The notes under the pieces are model-generated. The model had not been told where the DNA came from. It saw only the letters and a program-made list of their open reading frames with translations, and ran no database searches. Below are positions 55,481-64,000 of a stretch of 64,000 nt of DNA, in pieces (the stretch's first letter is position 1; each line of letters opens with the position of its first letter). This DNA is from Hyphomicrobiales bacterium (GTDB taxonomy: Bacteria > Pseudomonadota > Alphaproteobacteria > Rhizobiales > Rhizobiaceae), in contig UBWZ01000001.1 in the NCBI GenBank assembly GCA_900469345.1, positions 62,001-126,000 of the forward strand, written 5' to 3'. A program made the translations under genes and the position numbers.

Positions 55481-56068
55481 ATGCCCTATCTGATCAACAA
55501 GATGCGTCCGCAGGGCGACCCGAAGATCCTGAAGTCGGGTCGGAGTTCCTTCAGCGCGTCTGACCGGCTGGCGCGCAATCTCGGCTGGCTGAGCATCGGC
55601 CTCGGCCTCGCCCAGATCTTTGCGGCCGACAGGATCACCGGTGCGCTTGGAATGCGCGGCAGCGAAACCCTGGTGCGGGCCTATGGCGCGCGCGAGATCG
55701 GTTCCGGCATGATGACGCTGTCGGTGGAAAAGGAGGCGGGACTTGCAACCCGCCTCGCCGGCGACGCGCTCGACATTGCGGCACTGATGACGGCCATGTA
55801 TCCGGGCAACCGCAAACGCGGCAATGTCGGCGTGGCACTGGCCCTGGTCGCCGGCGTGACACTGCTGGATATCGTTGCCTTCAGCGCAGCAAGGGCCCGC
55901 CATAGACGCCATGAGGGAGAGACGCGTAGCTACGGCGATCGCACCGGTTTTCCTGGCGGCGTGGAGGCGGCCCGCGGTGTAGCACGCAAGGATCTGGCCG
56001 ATCAACGGCACGATCCGGGAAAGAGCATCGGCAAGCCCGCCGACACGTCTTCGGCCGCAAAGTCTTAA
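55481..56068 (+). CDS. Conserved-type membrane protein linked to alcohol dehydrogenase
   Basis: A 195-residue protein with three or four hydrophobic segments (LARNLGWLSIGLGLAQIFAA, GSGMMTLSV, VALALVAGVTLLDIVAFSA) and a polar, charged C-terminal tail. The motif LVRAYGAREIGSGMM recurs in proteins found with cyclase/dehydrase genes and zinc dehydrogenases. Its function is unknown. GGAGG precedes the ATG, and the gap to the dehydrogenase is only 14 bases. Confidence 0.8.
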   Translation: MPYLINKMRPQGDPKILKSGRSSFSASDRLARNLGWLSIGLGLAQIFAADRITGALGMRGSETLVRAYGAREIGSGMMTLSVEKEAGLATRLAGDALDIAALMTAMYPGNRKRGNVGVALALVAGVTLLDIVAFSAARARHRRHEGETRSYGDRTGFPGGVEAARGVARKDLADQRHDPGKSIGKPADTSSAAKS

Positions 56069-56075
56069 AGTGAAG

Positions 56076-56106
56076 CGACAGGCGGCGGGGAGACCGCCGC
56101 CTGTCG
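56076..56106. terminator. Strong hairpin between convergent genes
   Basis: Thirteen-base perfect stem CGACAGGCGGCGG / CCGCCGCCTGTCG, five-base loop, between the membrane-protein stop (56068) and the xylA stop (56114). Likely used from both sides. Confidence 0.65.
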
Positions 56107-56113
56107 TCTGTCG

Positions 56114-57424
56114 TCAGACGTAGCGGTTGACGACGTTTTCGAGCAGCTCCTGGCGACCGGATATCGGCTGAGGATTGATGTTGTCGCGTTCGACCATGGC
56201 CGCGATGTCGTCGAGCTTGTACTCGCCGCGCAGCATCTTCTGGGCTTCCGGCTGGTTCCACTTGGCGTAGCGTTCACTAAGCGGCTTCGACAGCGCACCG
56301 TCCTCCACCATCTTCGCCGCCGCCTTGAGGCCGCGGGCACAGCAATCCATGCCGCCGATATGACCGATCAGGAGGTCGGCCGGATCGAGCGACTGGCGGC
56401 GCAGCTTGCTGTCGAAATTGGTGCCGCCTGTGGTGAAGCCGCCGGCCTGCAGGACCTGGTAATAGGCCAGCGCCATTTCCGGCACGTTGTTGGGGAACTG
56501 GTCCGTGTCCCAGCCCGACTGGTAGTCGTTGCGGTTCATGTCGATCGAGCCGAAGATGCCGAGCGCCGACGCCAGCGCCAGTTCGTGCTCGAACGTATGT
56601 CCGGCCAGGATGGCGTGACCCTGCTCGATGTTCATCTTCACTTCGTTTTCGAGGCCGTATGTCTTGAGGAATCCGTAGACCGTCGCGACGTCGTAGTCAT
56701 ACTGGTGCTTGGTCGGTTCCTGCGGCTTGGGCTCGACGAGGATGGCGCCCTTGAAGCCGATCTTGTGCTTGTACTCGACGACCATGTGCAGCATCCGCGC
56801 CATCTGGTCGAACTCGCGCTTGAGATCGGTGTTGAGCAGCGTCTCGTAGCCTTCGCGGCCACCCCACAGCACGTAGTTCTCGCCACCGAGCTTCATGGTC
56901 GCGTCCATGCAGGTCTTGATGGTCGCCGCCGAATAGGCAAACACGTCCGGGTCCGGATTGGTCGAGGCACCCGACATGAAACGGCGGTTGGAAAACAGGT
57001 TGGCCGTGCCCCACAAGAGCTTGACGCCGGTTTCCTCCTGCTTCTGGCCGAGATAGTCGACGATCTCGTTGAGGTTCTTCGTGCTCTCGGCAAAGCTGTT
57101 GCCCTCAGGACGCGCATCGGCGTCGTGGAAGCAGTAATAGGGAGAGCCGAGCAGGCTGAACATCTCGAAGGCTACGTCGGCCTTCAGCTTGGCCTTGGCC
57201 ATGTCGTCGCCGTACCAGGGGCGATCGAAGGTGCGCCCGCCGAAGGGATCGCTGCCTTCCCAGGCAAACGAGTGCCAGTAGGCAACGGCAAAGCGCAGAT
57301 GGTCTTCCATGCGCTTGCCGCCGACCATTTCGTCGGGATTGTAGAAGCGGAAGGCGAGCGGGTTGGTGCTGTCCGGCCCCTCATACTTGATCTTCGCGAT
57401 GTCGCCGAAAAATCCTGTCGACAT
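56114..57424 (-). CDS. xylA: Xylose isomerase
   Basis: A 436-residue class II xylose isomerase, the usual length. The active-site motifs are [13 protein letters not shown] (catalytic His), [10 protein letters not shown], and the metal site [18 protein letters not shown] with later ligands in [18 protein letters not shown]. It converts D-xylose to D-xylulose in the cytosol. AGGAGG lies eight bases before ATG 57424; the frame open to 58702 is antisense to xylB. xylB lies upstream on the same transcript. Confidence 0.96.
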   Translation of the reverse strand: MSTGFFGDIAKIKYEGPDSTNPLAFRFYNPDEMVGGKRMEDHLRFAVAYWHSFAWEGSDPFGGRTFDRPWYGDDMAKAKLKADVAFEMFSLLGSPYYCFHDADARPEGNSFAESTKNLNEIVDYLGQKQEETGVKLLWGTANLFSNRRFMSGASTNPDPDVFAYSAATIKTCMDATMKLGGENYVLWGGREGYETLLNTDLKREFDQMARMLHMVVEYKHKIGFKGAILVEPKPQEPTKHQYDYDVATVYGFLKTYGLENEVKMNIEQGHAILAGHTFEHELALASALGIFGSIDMNRNDYQSGWDTDQFPNNVPEMALAYYQVLQAGGFTTGGTNFDSKLRRQSLDPADLLIGHIGGMDCCARGLKAAAKMVEDGALSKPLSERYAKWNQPEAQKMLRGEYKLDDIAAMVERDNINPQPISGRQELLENVVNRYV

Positions 57425-57537
57425 GATATTTCCTCCTGTTGGAATGTATTTGGCTAGACACCGCCGGCCGTTGAGCGGGCGGTGGATCGTGATGTTTTCG
57501 TCGTCGAGGGTGTCAGCCCCCCAACCAGTCCAGCCGC

Positions 57538-58992
57538 TCAATGCATCAGCGACCGGATCGCCGGATAGGCCGCGCGATAGCGCTCGTAGGCGGTCTCGTA
57601 GGCATCGGCGAGGGCTTGCACCGGCTCGATCGTCGCCTCGGTTTTGGGCGGCGTGCAGACGGAAACCGGATCGGCGCCGGTCGCCGCGATCAGCCCGAGC
57701 CGCGCCGCGCCGAAGGCCGCCCCGAAGTCGCCGTCCGCCGGAATGTCGACAGATACGCCGAGCGAGGTCGCAATCGACGCCAGCCAGTAGCGCGAGCGCG
57801 AGCCGCCGCCGATCGCCGTCACCCGGGAAATCGACGTGCCCGCCGATTTCAGCGCCTCGAGATTGTCGCGGATCGCAAAGGTCACCCCTTCCAGCACCGC
57901 CTGGGTCAGCACCGCACGGCTGCTTTCGTGTTCGAGGCCGAGAAAGGCGCCGCGAATGACAGCGTCGTTGTGCGGCGTGCGCTCGCCCGAGAGATAGGGA
58001 AGGAAGGTGACGCCCGACGGCGTCTTCAGCGTGTCGCCGAGTTCCGCCACGAGATCGGCGGCGGGCTTGGACGTGACCTTGGAATGCCAGTTGAGGGCAT
58101 CGGTGGCCGACAGGATGACGCCCATCTGGTGCCAGGTCTTGGGCAGCGCGTGGCAGAAGGCATGCACGGCGCTCTCGGGCTTGGGCAGGTACGAGGCGTT
58201 GGCCGCAAAGAGAACACCCGACGTGCCGAGCGAGACGAACGCCTGCCCTTCGGCAACCGTGCCCATGCCGCAGGCCGAGGCCGCATTGTCGCCTGCCCCG
58301 CCGGCCACCACCACGTCGCCGGAAATGCCCCAGGCGGACCGCAGCTCGGCGCGCAGCCGGCCGGCCACATCCGTGCCCTCGACCAGCCGCGGCATCTGCT
58401 CTTCGGACAGATCGGTCGCCGCCAGAAGCTCGGGTGACCATCGGCGGGCACCGGTGTCGAGCCAGGACGTTCCGGCCGAGTCCGACATCTCGGAAATGTG
58501 CTCGCCGGTCAGCCACAGGCGCAGGTAATCCTTCGGCAGGAGCACCTTGGCGACCTTTGCGAAGATCTCCGGCTCGTTGTTCTTGACCCAGGCAAGTTTT
58601 GGGGCCGTAAAGCCCGGAAACACGATATTGCCGGTGATCGCCCGGAAGCGCGGATCGGCGTCGAGCGCTGCGGCCTCCTGGTGCGAGCGCGTGTCGTTCC
58701 ACAGGATGCAGGGCCGCAGGACCGTGTCGTCGGCGCCGAGCAGCGTTGCGCCATGCATCTGGCCGGACAGGCCGATCCCCTTGACCGCCGCGAGCTGCTG
58801 CGGAAACTGCGCCTTGAGGCCGGCGATCGCCTCCTCCGTCGCCCGGATCCAGTGCGCCGGCTCCTGCTCCGACCAGCCCGAATGCGGGCGAGACACGTCG
58901 AGCGTGCCGCTGGCCGACCCGACGATCTTCTGCTCGCCGTCGATCAGCATCGCTTTGACGCCGGAGGTGCCGAGATCGAGACCCAGATACAT
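57538..58992 (-). CDS. xylB: Xylulokinase
   Basis: A 484-residue FGGY-family kinase. [18 protein letters not shown] begins the ATPase fold, [16 protein letters not shown] and [13 protein letters not shown] are xylulokinase motifs, and [16 protein letters not shown] and [14 protein letters not shown] lie in the second lobe. It phosphorylates D-xylulose to xylulose 5-phosphate for the pentose phosphate pathway. It is followed by xylA after 113 bases containing a small hairpin (CACCGCC / GGCGGTG). The LacI gene precedes it on the same strand. Confidence 0.95.
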   Translation of the reverse strand: MYLGLDLGTSGVKAMLIDGEQKIVGSASGTLDVSRPHSGWSEQEPAHWIRATEEAIAGLKAQFPQQLAAVKGIGLSGQMHGATLLGADDTVLRPCILWNDTRSHQEAAALDADPRFRAITGNIVFPGFTAPKLAWVKNNEPEIFAKVAKVLLPKDYLRLWLTGEHISEMSDSAGTSWLDTGARRWSPELLAATDLSEEQMPRLVEGTDVAGRLRAELRSAWGISGDVVVAGGAGDNAASACGMGTVAEGQAFVSLGTSGVLFAANASYLPKPESAVHAFCHALPKTWHQMGVILSATDALNWHSKVTSKPAADLVAELGDTLKTPSGVTFLPYLSGERTPHNDAVIRGAFLGLEHESSRAVLTQAVLEGVTFAIRDNLEALKSAGTSISRVTAIGGGSRSRYWLASIATSLGVSVDIPADGDFGAAFGAARLGLIAATGADPVSVCTPPKTEATIEPVQALADAYETAYERYRAAYPAIRSLMH

Positions 58993-59070
58993 GGTGTTTC
59001 TCCTATTCCCTTGCCGACTGCGCGGCATCGTGGTGGCAGTGTTTTTGACCCCGATCGGATGCGACCGATG

Positions 59071-60096
59071 TCAGGGCAGATTGTCCTTGAGAAAGATGTC
59101 GATGCGGATGCGCTCCTGGGCGGCGATCACGGGCAACCCGTCCGCCTTCGCCTTGAGCACGCGGATGGCGCTGCGCACCTCGTGCCCCGCATCCTGGTTG
59201 AGCACTGCGTCGATCGTGCCGTCGCTCAGCGCCTGCCGCGTGAACGCGGTGAGCTCGTGGGCGATGACCATCGGCCGCCGGAGAGATCCGACGCTGCGCA
59301 GCGCCTGGATCAGGCCGCGATTGCCGGCGCCCAGACTGTAGATGCCGCGGATGTCGGGTGTTTCGTTCAGCGCCTTGCCGACCAGCGCTTCCACCAGCAC
59401 CGGATCGTCGCGCCCCTCCAGAACGGGAAGCGTCGCCAGCCCGGGAAACTGTTCCTGCAGAACCGCCGAAAACCCTTCCAGCCGCTCGCGGTGGTCGCGC
59501 ACCAGCATCGAGCCGGCGACCACGGCGACCGTCGCCGGCGCGCCGGCCAGGAACCGGCCCATCAGGCTCCCGGCGGTTCGACCGGCGGCCATGTTGTCGA
59601 TCCCCGCATAATGATCGCGGGCCGCTTCCGGCAGGTCGGAGACCAGCGTCACCATCGGGATCCCGGCTGCCGCCAGCCGTTCGACGGCAGCACGCACCTC
59701 CGGTGCATCGATGGCGACGAAGGCTATGCCCGCGGGCCGCCCGTCGAACTCCGCCTCCAGCGCCGCCACCAGCGCGCCGGGGTCGAAGGGCGGTATGTTG
59801 ACGATGCGGATCTGCATGCGCTCGGCACTCGACCGCACGACGGCACCGCGCAGCTCGTCGCCAAGGCCCAGCATGAAGGAGTTGTCGTTGGCCGGCAGGA
59901 TGAAGGTGAAGGCATAGGTGCGGCCCTTGGCAAGGTTCGCCGCCGCCACGTCGCGCACATAGCCCAGCTCGGCGATCGCCCCCTCCACCTTCTGGCGGGT
60001 GACGCGCCGCACGCCGGGACGGCCGTTGAGGACACGGTCCACGGTCGCCAGGCTGACGCCTGCGCTGCGTGCTATGTCATGGACCGTTGGCTTCAT
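59071..60096 (-). CDS. LacI family regulator of the xylose locus
   Basis: A 341-residue regulator. HTH KPTVHDIARSAGVSLATVDR, hinge near 55, then a sugar-binding-like domain (YAFTFILPANDNSFMLGLGD, VAVVAGSMLVRDHRERLEGF). It precedes xylB and xylA on one strand, so it is probably their regulator and responds to a pentose. A near-palindromic TACGTA site lies 34 bases before ATG 60096, suggesting self-control. GGAGG is five bases upstream of that ATG. Confidence 0.92.
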   Translation of the reverse strand: MKPTVHDIARSAGVSLATVDRVLNGRPGVRRVTRQKVEGAIAELGYVRDVAAANLAKGRTYAFTFILPANDNSFMLGLGDELRGAVVRSSAERMQIRIVNIPPFDPGALVAALEAEFDGRPAGIAFVAIDAPEVRAAVERLAAAGIPMVTLVSDLPEAARDHYAGIDNMAAGRTAGSLMGRFLAGAPATVAVVAGSMLVRDHRERLEGFSAVLQEQFPGLATLPVLEGRDDPVLVEALVGKALNETPDIRGIYSLGAGNRGLIQALRSVGSLRRPMVIAHELTAFTRQALSDGTIDAVLNQDAGHEVRSAIRVLKAKADGLPVIAAQERIRIDIFLKDNLP

Positions 60097-60129
60097 GCAT
60101 TCCTCCGCCGAGCGTCGTAACGCAGTTTT

Positions 60130-60145
60130 TGAGGTACGTAAATCA
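60130..60145. promoter_or_regulatory. Putative LacI operator (TACGTA-type) ahead of the LacI gene
   Basis: TGAGGTACGTAAATCA: TGA-NN-TACGTA-NN-TCA, a strict outer palindrome around a TACGTA core. It differs in one base from the site at 50459-50474. Confidence 0.6.
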
Positions 60146-60204
60146 GAAATTCTGGCGGGGCGAAATATTAGCGCGGCATCATGGTCTCTGGAGCATGGCA
60201 TGCC

Positions 60205-60238
60205 GACAAAAGAAAAGAGCCGCCGCTTTCGCGACGGC
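60205..60238 (-). terminator. Terminator of the emrAB-like operon
   Basis: On the minus strand GCCGTCGC-GAAA-GCGGCGGC (one G-U pair, GAAA loop) is followed by TCTTTTCTTTTG. It starts about 40 bases past the MFS stop. Confidence 0.75.
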
Positions 60239-60276
60239 CCCTTCCGGCGGTGGAACTCAAAACAAGGTGGTCGTGA

Positions 60277-61878
60277 TCAGTGCCCGCCGCCACCGCCTCC
60301 GCCGCCCTGAGGGGCAGGCTTTTCGATAAGCGCGACGCCGAGGATCATCAGCGTGAACAGGACCGTCAGCATCAGGAAGACGTCGGAAAACGACATCACC
60401 ACCGCCTGCTTCGTCACCAGCTGCACCATCTGCCGGATGGCGCCGGTGGCGCCGTCGAGGCCGGTCGCATTGAGGTTGGCGGCCATGTTGTTCATCTGGT
60501 TGACGGCGATGCCGTTGCCCCAGTCCATATGTTCGCGCAGGCGCTCGTAATGCACGTCCTGCCGGTTGGACAGAACCGTGCTGATGACCGCAAGACCGAC
60601 GGCGCCGCCGAGGTTTCGGGTCAGGTTGAAGAGGCCCGAGGCGCCGCGGATGCGCGCCGGCGACAGGGTTCCGAGCGCGATGTTGTTGATCGGCACCATG
60701 CACATCATCAGCCCGAAGCCGCGCAGCAGCTGCGGCAGCAGCAGTTCGTAGAAGTCCCAGTCCTGGGTGATGTTGGTCATGATGTAGGTGCCGGACGCAA
60801 AGCTCACGAAGCCGATCACCATCATCAGCCTGAGGTCCATCTTGGTCGAAAGCTTGCCCGCGATCGGTGCCGTGAAGAACATCGCAAGGCCCGATACGAA
60901 CATCGTCTCGCCGATCATCTGGCTGTCATAGCCGCGGATACGGCTGAGATAGACCGGGTAGATGTAAGTGAGGCCGTAGAGCCCGATCCCCATGACAAAC
61001 GAGAACGTCGAGCCGAAGGCGAAATTGCGGTTGGCGAAGGCGGTGAGATCGACCACCGGGAAAGCGACCGTAAAGGCGCGGTAGAAGAACACCACGCAGC
61101 CGATCACCGAGGCAACCGCGCCGAGAACGATCATGTTGTCGTTGAACCAGTCGTTGGAATTGCCCTCTTCCAGCACGTATTCGAGCGCGCCGAGAAAGAC
61201 GCCCATCGACAGCAGGCCCCACCAGTCGAACTTCTTGAACAGCGACAGCTCCGGCTTGTCGAAGTCGATGAAGTTCCAGGTCACGATGGTGACGATGATG
61301 CCCGGGATGATGTTGACCAGGAACAGCCAGTGCCAGGAGAAGGCATTGGAGAGGTAGCCGCCGACGGTCGGCCCGATGGTCGGCGCAAGCGTTGCGATCA
61401 GACCGATGATCGGCGAGACGATGGCGCGCTTGGAGGGCGGGAAGATCGTGAAGGCCGCCGCAAACACGGACGGGATCATGCCGCCGCCGATAAAGCCCTG
61501 GATGGCGCGGTAGACGATCATCTGGTCGATATTGGTGGCGGTGGCGGCAAGCGCGCTTGCGGCCGTAAAGCCGGCTGCCGAGAAGGCGAACAGGTAGCGT
61601 GTCGAGATGATCCGTGCCAGCGTGCCCGACAGCGGGATCATGATCACTTCCGCGATCAGGTAGGCGGTCTGCACCCAGCCGATCTCGTCCGACCCCGCCG
61701 ACAGCCCGGCCTGGATTTCCGAAAGCGACGCGGACACGATCTGGATGTCGAGGATCGACATGAACATGCCGAGAACCATGGCAAAGAAAGCGATCAGCTT
61801 TCTCGGGTCCATCGCATCGTCCGCCCTGGAGGGCGCGGCCGGTGTCGCACCTGCCGTCACTGTTGCGCTTGCGGCCAT
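60277..61878 (-). CDS. DHA2-family MFS multidrug efflux transporter (EmrB-like)
   Basis: A 533-residue protein with 14 transmembrane helices, typical of DHA2 drug:proton antiporters. Motifs: LDIQIVSASLSEIQAGL near TM1, the motif C-like GFIGGGMIPSVFAAAFTIFP, and TIGPTVGGYLSNAFSWHWLF. A Gly/His-rich C-terminal tail (QGGGGGGGGH) is unusual. It works with the membrane-fusion protein gene that precedes it to move compounds across both membranes. The TetR gene divergent to that pair is the likely repressor. Confidence 0.94.
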   Translation of the reverse strand: MAASATVTAGATPAAPSRADDAMDPRKLIAFFAMVLGMFMSILDIQIVSASLSEIQAGLSAGSDEIGWVQTAYLIAEVIMIPLSGTLARIISTRYLFAFSAAGFTAASALAATATNIDQMIVYRAIQGFIGGGMIPSVFAAAFTIFPPSKRAIVSPIIGLIATLAPTIGPTVGGYLSNAFSWHWLFLVNIIPGIIVTIVTWNFIDFDKPELSLFKKFDWWGLLSMGVFLGALEYVLEEGNSNDWFNDNMIVLGAVASVIGCVVFFYRAFTVAFPVVDLTAFANRNFAFGSTFSFVMGIGLYGLTYIYPVYLSRIRGYDSQMIGETMFVSGLAMFFTAPIAGKLSTKMDLRLMMVIGFVSFASGTYIMTNITQDWDFYELLLPQLLRGFGLMMCMVPINNIALGTLSPARIRGASGLFNLTRNLGGAVGLAVISTVLSNRQDVHYERLREHMDWGNGIAVNQMNNMAANLNATGLDGATGAIRQMVQLVTKQAVVMSFSDVFLMLTVLFTLMILGVALIEKPAPQGGGGGGGGH

Positions 61879-61902
61879 CAGACCACCTCCGCCCTGTCGG
61901 GG

Positions 61903-63093
61903 CTACTTGTTCGGTGCCGTGCGGGTATCGACGTCGACGACGACGCTGAGCCCTGCCCGAAGACGACCGCTGTCCAGCGCTTCCTGCGGCACGGCGATGC
62001 GAACCGGCACGCGCTGGATGATCTTGGTAAAATTGCCCGTCGCATTTTCCGGCGGCAGCAGCGAGAAGACGGCGCCCGAGGCCGGCGCGATGGAAACCAC
62101 CGTGCCCTCGATCGGGTGGTCGTCATAGGCGTCGACCTGCACCTTCACCTTCGAACCCGGCACCAGGTGCTGGATCTGCGTTTCCTTGAAATTCGCATCG
62201 ATGTAGAGCTGGCGCACCGGAACGATCGCCATCAGCCGCTGGCCGGGCGAAACGAGATCGCCTTCCTGGACCGAGCGGTTGCCGACGATGCCGTCATAGG
62301 GCGCCTTCAGCACCGTGAACGACAGGTCGCGGGCCGCCTTGTCGCGCTGCAGCTCGTACATCCGCACGGTGCCTTCGGCTTCCTTGCGCTGCGCGTCGAG
62401 GATCGCGATATTGGCTTGCGCCGACTGGATGCTGGCATCGCCGCCGATCAGGTTGGCCTTCGCCTGGTCGAGCGCCACATTGGCGACGTCGAGATCAGCG
62501 GCCGTTCCGACCGACTTGGTGGCAAGCTCCGCCTGACGCTTCTGGGTGATGGCGGCGCCGCGGACCGCAGCCTCGAGCGCCACCTTGGACGCCTGGGCCT
62601 GTGCCAGGCTCGCCTTGCCGCCTTCGATCTGTGCGTCGATACGGGTCAGGGAAAGCTTCTGCGTGGCGATCTGGGCATTCGCCTGGTCAAGCGCGTTCTG
62701 GTAGTCTCCGTTGTCGAGCACGGCGAGAACGTCGCCGGCCTTGACCTGCTGGTTGGCGACCACATTGACCTTGGCGACATAGCCGGTCACCTTGGGGGAG
62801 ACGGTCGCGATGTCGCCCTCGACGTAGGCGTCATCGGTGGACACCATGAAGCGGCCCGTCGTCCACCATTCATAGCCGTACCAAGAACCGCCGGCCAGAA
62901 GCGCCAGAAGGACAACAGGCAGGATGAAACCACGGCTCTTTTTCTTGGCGGGCGCTGCCGGCTCGGCAGCCACGGGCGGCGCGGCGGCGGCCGGCTCGCT
63001 AGCCGGAGCAGCCTTGCGCGCCTCGTTTTCAATTACTTTCGCGTCTTCGTTGGTAACTGCACGCAGCGCACCCGCATTCTGGGAAGCCGTCAT
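61903..63093 (-). CDS. Membrane fusion protein (EmrA/HlyD family)
   Basis: A 396-residue protein. A cytoplasmic Ala/Pro-rich N-terminus is followed by one transmembrane helix (FILPVVLLALLAGGSWYGYE), the lipoyl halves (DDAYVEGDIATVSPKVTGYV, VLKAPYDGIVGNRSVQEGDL), a long coiled-coil hairpin (about 130-240), and a beta-barrel. It links the MFS pump to an outer-membrane channel. ATG 63093 is used because the upstream frame begins at TTG. The pump gene follows after 24 bases. Confidence 0.94.
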   Translation of the reverse strand: MTASQNAGALRAVTNEDAKVIENEARKAAPASEPAAAAPPVAAEPAAPAKKKSRGFILPVVLLALLAGGSWYGYEWWTTGRFMVSTDDAYVEGDIATVSPKVTGYVAKVNVVANQQVKAGDVLAVLDNGDYQNALDQANAQIATQKLSLTRIDAQIEGGKASLAQAQASKVALEAAVRGAAITQKRQAELATKSVGTAADLDVANVALDQAKANLIGGDASIQSAQANIAILDAQRKEAEGTVRMYELQRDKAARDLSFTVLKAPYDGIVGNRSVQEGDLVSPGQRLMAIVPVRQLYIDANFKETQIQHLVPGSKVKVQVDAYDDHPIEGTVVSIAPASGAVFSLLPPENATGNFTKIIQRVPVRIAVPQEALDSGRLRAGLSVVVDVDTRTAPNK

Positions 63094-63123
63094 CTTAAAC
63101 ACCGCCAAAAAAGTCTATCGGAC

Positions 63124-63139
63124 CGAACCGTTCAGTTCG
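63124..63139. promoter_or_regulatory. TetR operator-like site 1 in efflux regulatory region
   Basis: CGAACCGTTCAGTTCG, near-palindromic (CGAAC...GTTCG), 31 bases before the membrane-fusion gene start. Matches site 2 at 63185. Confidence 0.6.
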
Positions 63140-63184
63140 ACGGTGTTGACATAGCGGCTTCCATATAACATATCAAGAGGAGAT

Positions 63185-63200
63185 CGAACCGCTCGGTTCG
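63185..63200. promoter_or_regulatory. TetR operator-like site 2 in efflux regulatory region
   Basis: CGAACCGCTCGGTTCG, almost perfect palindrome, 26 bases before the TetR start codon. It differs from site 1 in two bases. Confidence 0.65.
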
Positions 63201-63225
63201 AAAAAAGATGGAACAGGAAAAGTTG

Positions 63226-63927
63226 ATGTCGAAAGCGTTAAATACACCCGCTGCCGTGGATGCCACGGTTCCGGGCGGGCGCTTTGCCGCAGGCGAGGAT
63301 CCGGTCAAGCGCGAGCAGATCATTGCCGGCGCCAAGCGCGTCTTCCTGCGCATGGGCTTCGATGCGGCCAGCATGAACGACATCACCCGCGAGGCCGGCG
63401 TTTCCAAGGGAACGATCTATGTCTATTTCCAGAACAAGGAAGACCTGTTCGCGGCCATGGTCGAGACCGAACGCGAAGCCTTCCTCTCCGCCTTGCGGAT
63501 CATCTTGGCAAGCGACGACGACGTCGAGAAAAATCTCTTTGCTTTCGGAATTCGCTTTCTCGAACATCTGACGGACGAAAAGATCGTCACCGCCATGCGC
63601 ATGGTTCTGGGGGTGCGCGAGCGGATGCCGCAGCTGTGCGCCCGCTTCTTCCGCGGACCGCAGAACCTGCGCACCGTGCTCCACGACTACCTCGTCCGCC
63701 AGGTTGCCAAGGGCAGTCTGGTGATCGAGGATACCGACCTTGCAGCGGGTCAGTATCTCGATCTCGCCAGCGGCAGCTTCTTCAAGTTTCGCCTGTTCGG
63801 AACCATGGCGGAGCCGCCGTCGCAGGAAGAAATGGTTCGTGTCATCCGCGGCGCAATCCGCGTATTCATGGCCGCTTACGGCCGTAATGACAAATCTGTG
63901 ATCGAAACGGAGCTGCAACAGCGCTGA
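63226..63927 (+). CDS. TetR/AcrR family repressor of the efflux operon
   Basis: A 233-residue regulator. The HTH spans about residues 30-75 (EQIIAGAKRVFLRMGFDAAS, MNDITREAGVSKGTIYVYFQ), followed by a TetR_C-like ligand domain. It is divergent from the EmrAB-like genes, and paired operators lie in the gap, so it probably represses both. ATG 63226 has AGGAAA at good spacing; ATG 63208 would add six residues with a weaker site. Confidence 0.92.
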   Translation: MSKALNTPAAVDATVPGGRFAAGEDPVKREQIIAGAKRVFLRMGFDAASMNDITREAGVSKGTIYVYFQNKEDLFAAMVETEREAFLSALRIILASDDDVEKNLFAFGIRFLEHLTDEKIVTAMRMVLGVRERMPQLCARFFRGPQNLRTVLHDYLVRQVAKGSLVIEDTDLAAGQYLDLASGSFFKFRLFGTMAEPPSQEEMVRVIRGAIRVFMAAYGRNDKSVIETELQQR

Positions 63928-64000
63928 TTGGTGCCCTCGACCCTCCGGATTCATCTTGTCTTTAGACCTCCCAATCTTACATCGGGGCGGCATTTTGTCC

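Noticed and set aside
60280-63168. A 962-codon plus frame across the efflux operon
   Set aside because: Its product is Asp/Arg/His-rich and mirrors the EmrAB-like genes.

Overview
The window reads like chromosomal or chromid DNA from a Rhizobiaceae-type alphaproteobacterium (Rhizobium/Agrobacterium/Ensifer relatives). Supporting signs are the high-GC third-position codon use, the many ABC and TRAP importers with LacI-type regulators, a 377-residue rhizobial ornithine/lysine decarboxylase, CHASE4-GGDEF-EAL signalling proteins, one EcfG-type promoter and a RIME-like palindromic repeat. The species cannot be named from sequence alone. No rRNA, tRNA, CRISPR array, insertion sequence, prophage or replication origin was seen.

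Layout. 1-770: partial membrane sensor running off the left edge. 1.06-4.64 kb: TakP-type TRAP importer, with dctQM convergent to the binding-protein gene. 5.1-8.9 kb: small orphan protein, class I amidotransferase, LacI and MarR regulators, creatininase-family hydrolase. 8.86-9.52 kb: Phd/VapC toxin-antitoxin pair. 9.6-11.7 kb: His-rich CobW GTPase coupled to a WD40 protein, behind a Zur-like box. 12.2-17.5 kb: serine hydrolase, DUF4142 stress protein with an EcfG promoter, epimerase/AraC pair, GST, OmpW. 17.8-19.6 kb: GNAT and ornithine decarboxylase, the latter behind a long, hairpin-rich leader resembling the speF RNA motif. 20.1-20.7 kb: PemK/MazF toxin module. 21.7-27.3 kb: DUF1007/NicO metal transporter pair, GNAT and a FecBCD-like ABC importer. 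27.4-32.5 kb: TerB-like protein, small RTX protein, KDPG aldolase, CYTH/CHAD polyphosphate pair, TrhO tRNA hydroxylase. 32.6-35.9 kb: a run of small unrecognised proteins followed by a two-HTH protein. 35.9-41.9 kb: CHASE4-GGDEF-EAL protein, MetNIQ methionine importer, EAL protein. 42.0-50.3 kb: beta-glucosidase, then a CUT2 sugar importer operon (ATPase, permease, binding protein) with a sugar isomerase and a Gfo/Idh/MocA dehydrogenase. 50.6-56.1 kb: TetR/SDR, LysR/aldo-keto reductase, zinc alcohol dehydrogenase with a small membrane protein. 56.1-60.1 kb: xylA, xylB and a LacI regulator. 60.3-63.9 kb: EmrAB-like efflux pump with divergent TetR.

How parts may work together. The same 16-bp near-palindrome (TGAGGTACGTAAAKCA) lies just upstream of the xyl-linked LacI gene and, 10 kb away, upstream of the CUT2 sugar operon. 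This suggests one pentose-related regulon covering uptake, the dehydrogenase/isomerase pair and xylAB. Three metal-linked loci (CobW, DUF1007/NicO, FecBCD-like) share the left half. Each of the two TetR genes has a pair of matching operator-like palindromes in its divergent intergenic region. No single large unknown system stands out. The most novel-looking material is the small-protein array at 32.6-35.0 kb, the shared TACGTA operator, and the dispersed triple-hairpin repeat around the sugar operon.
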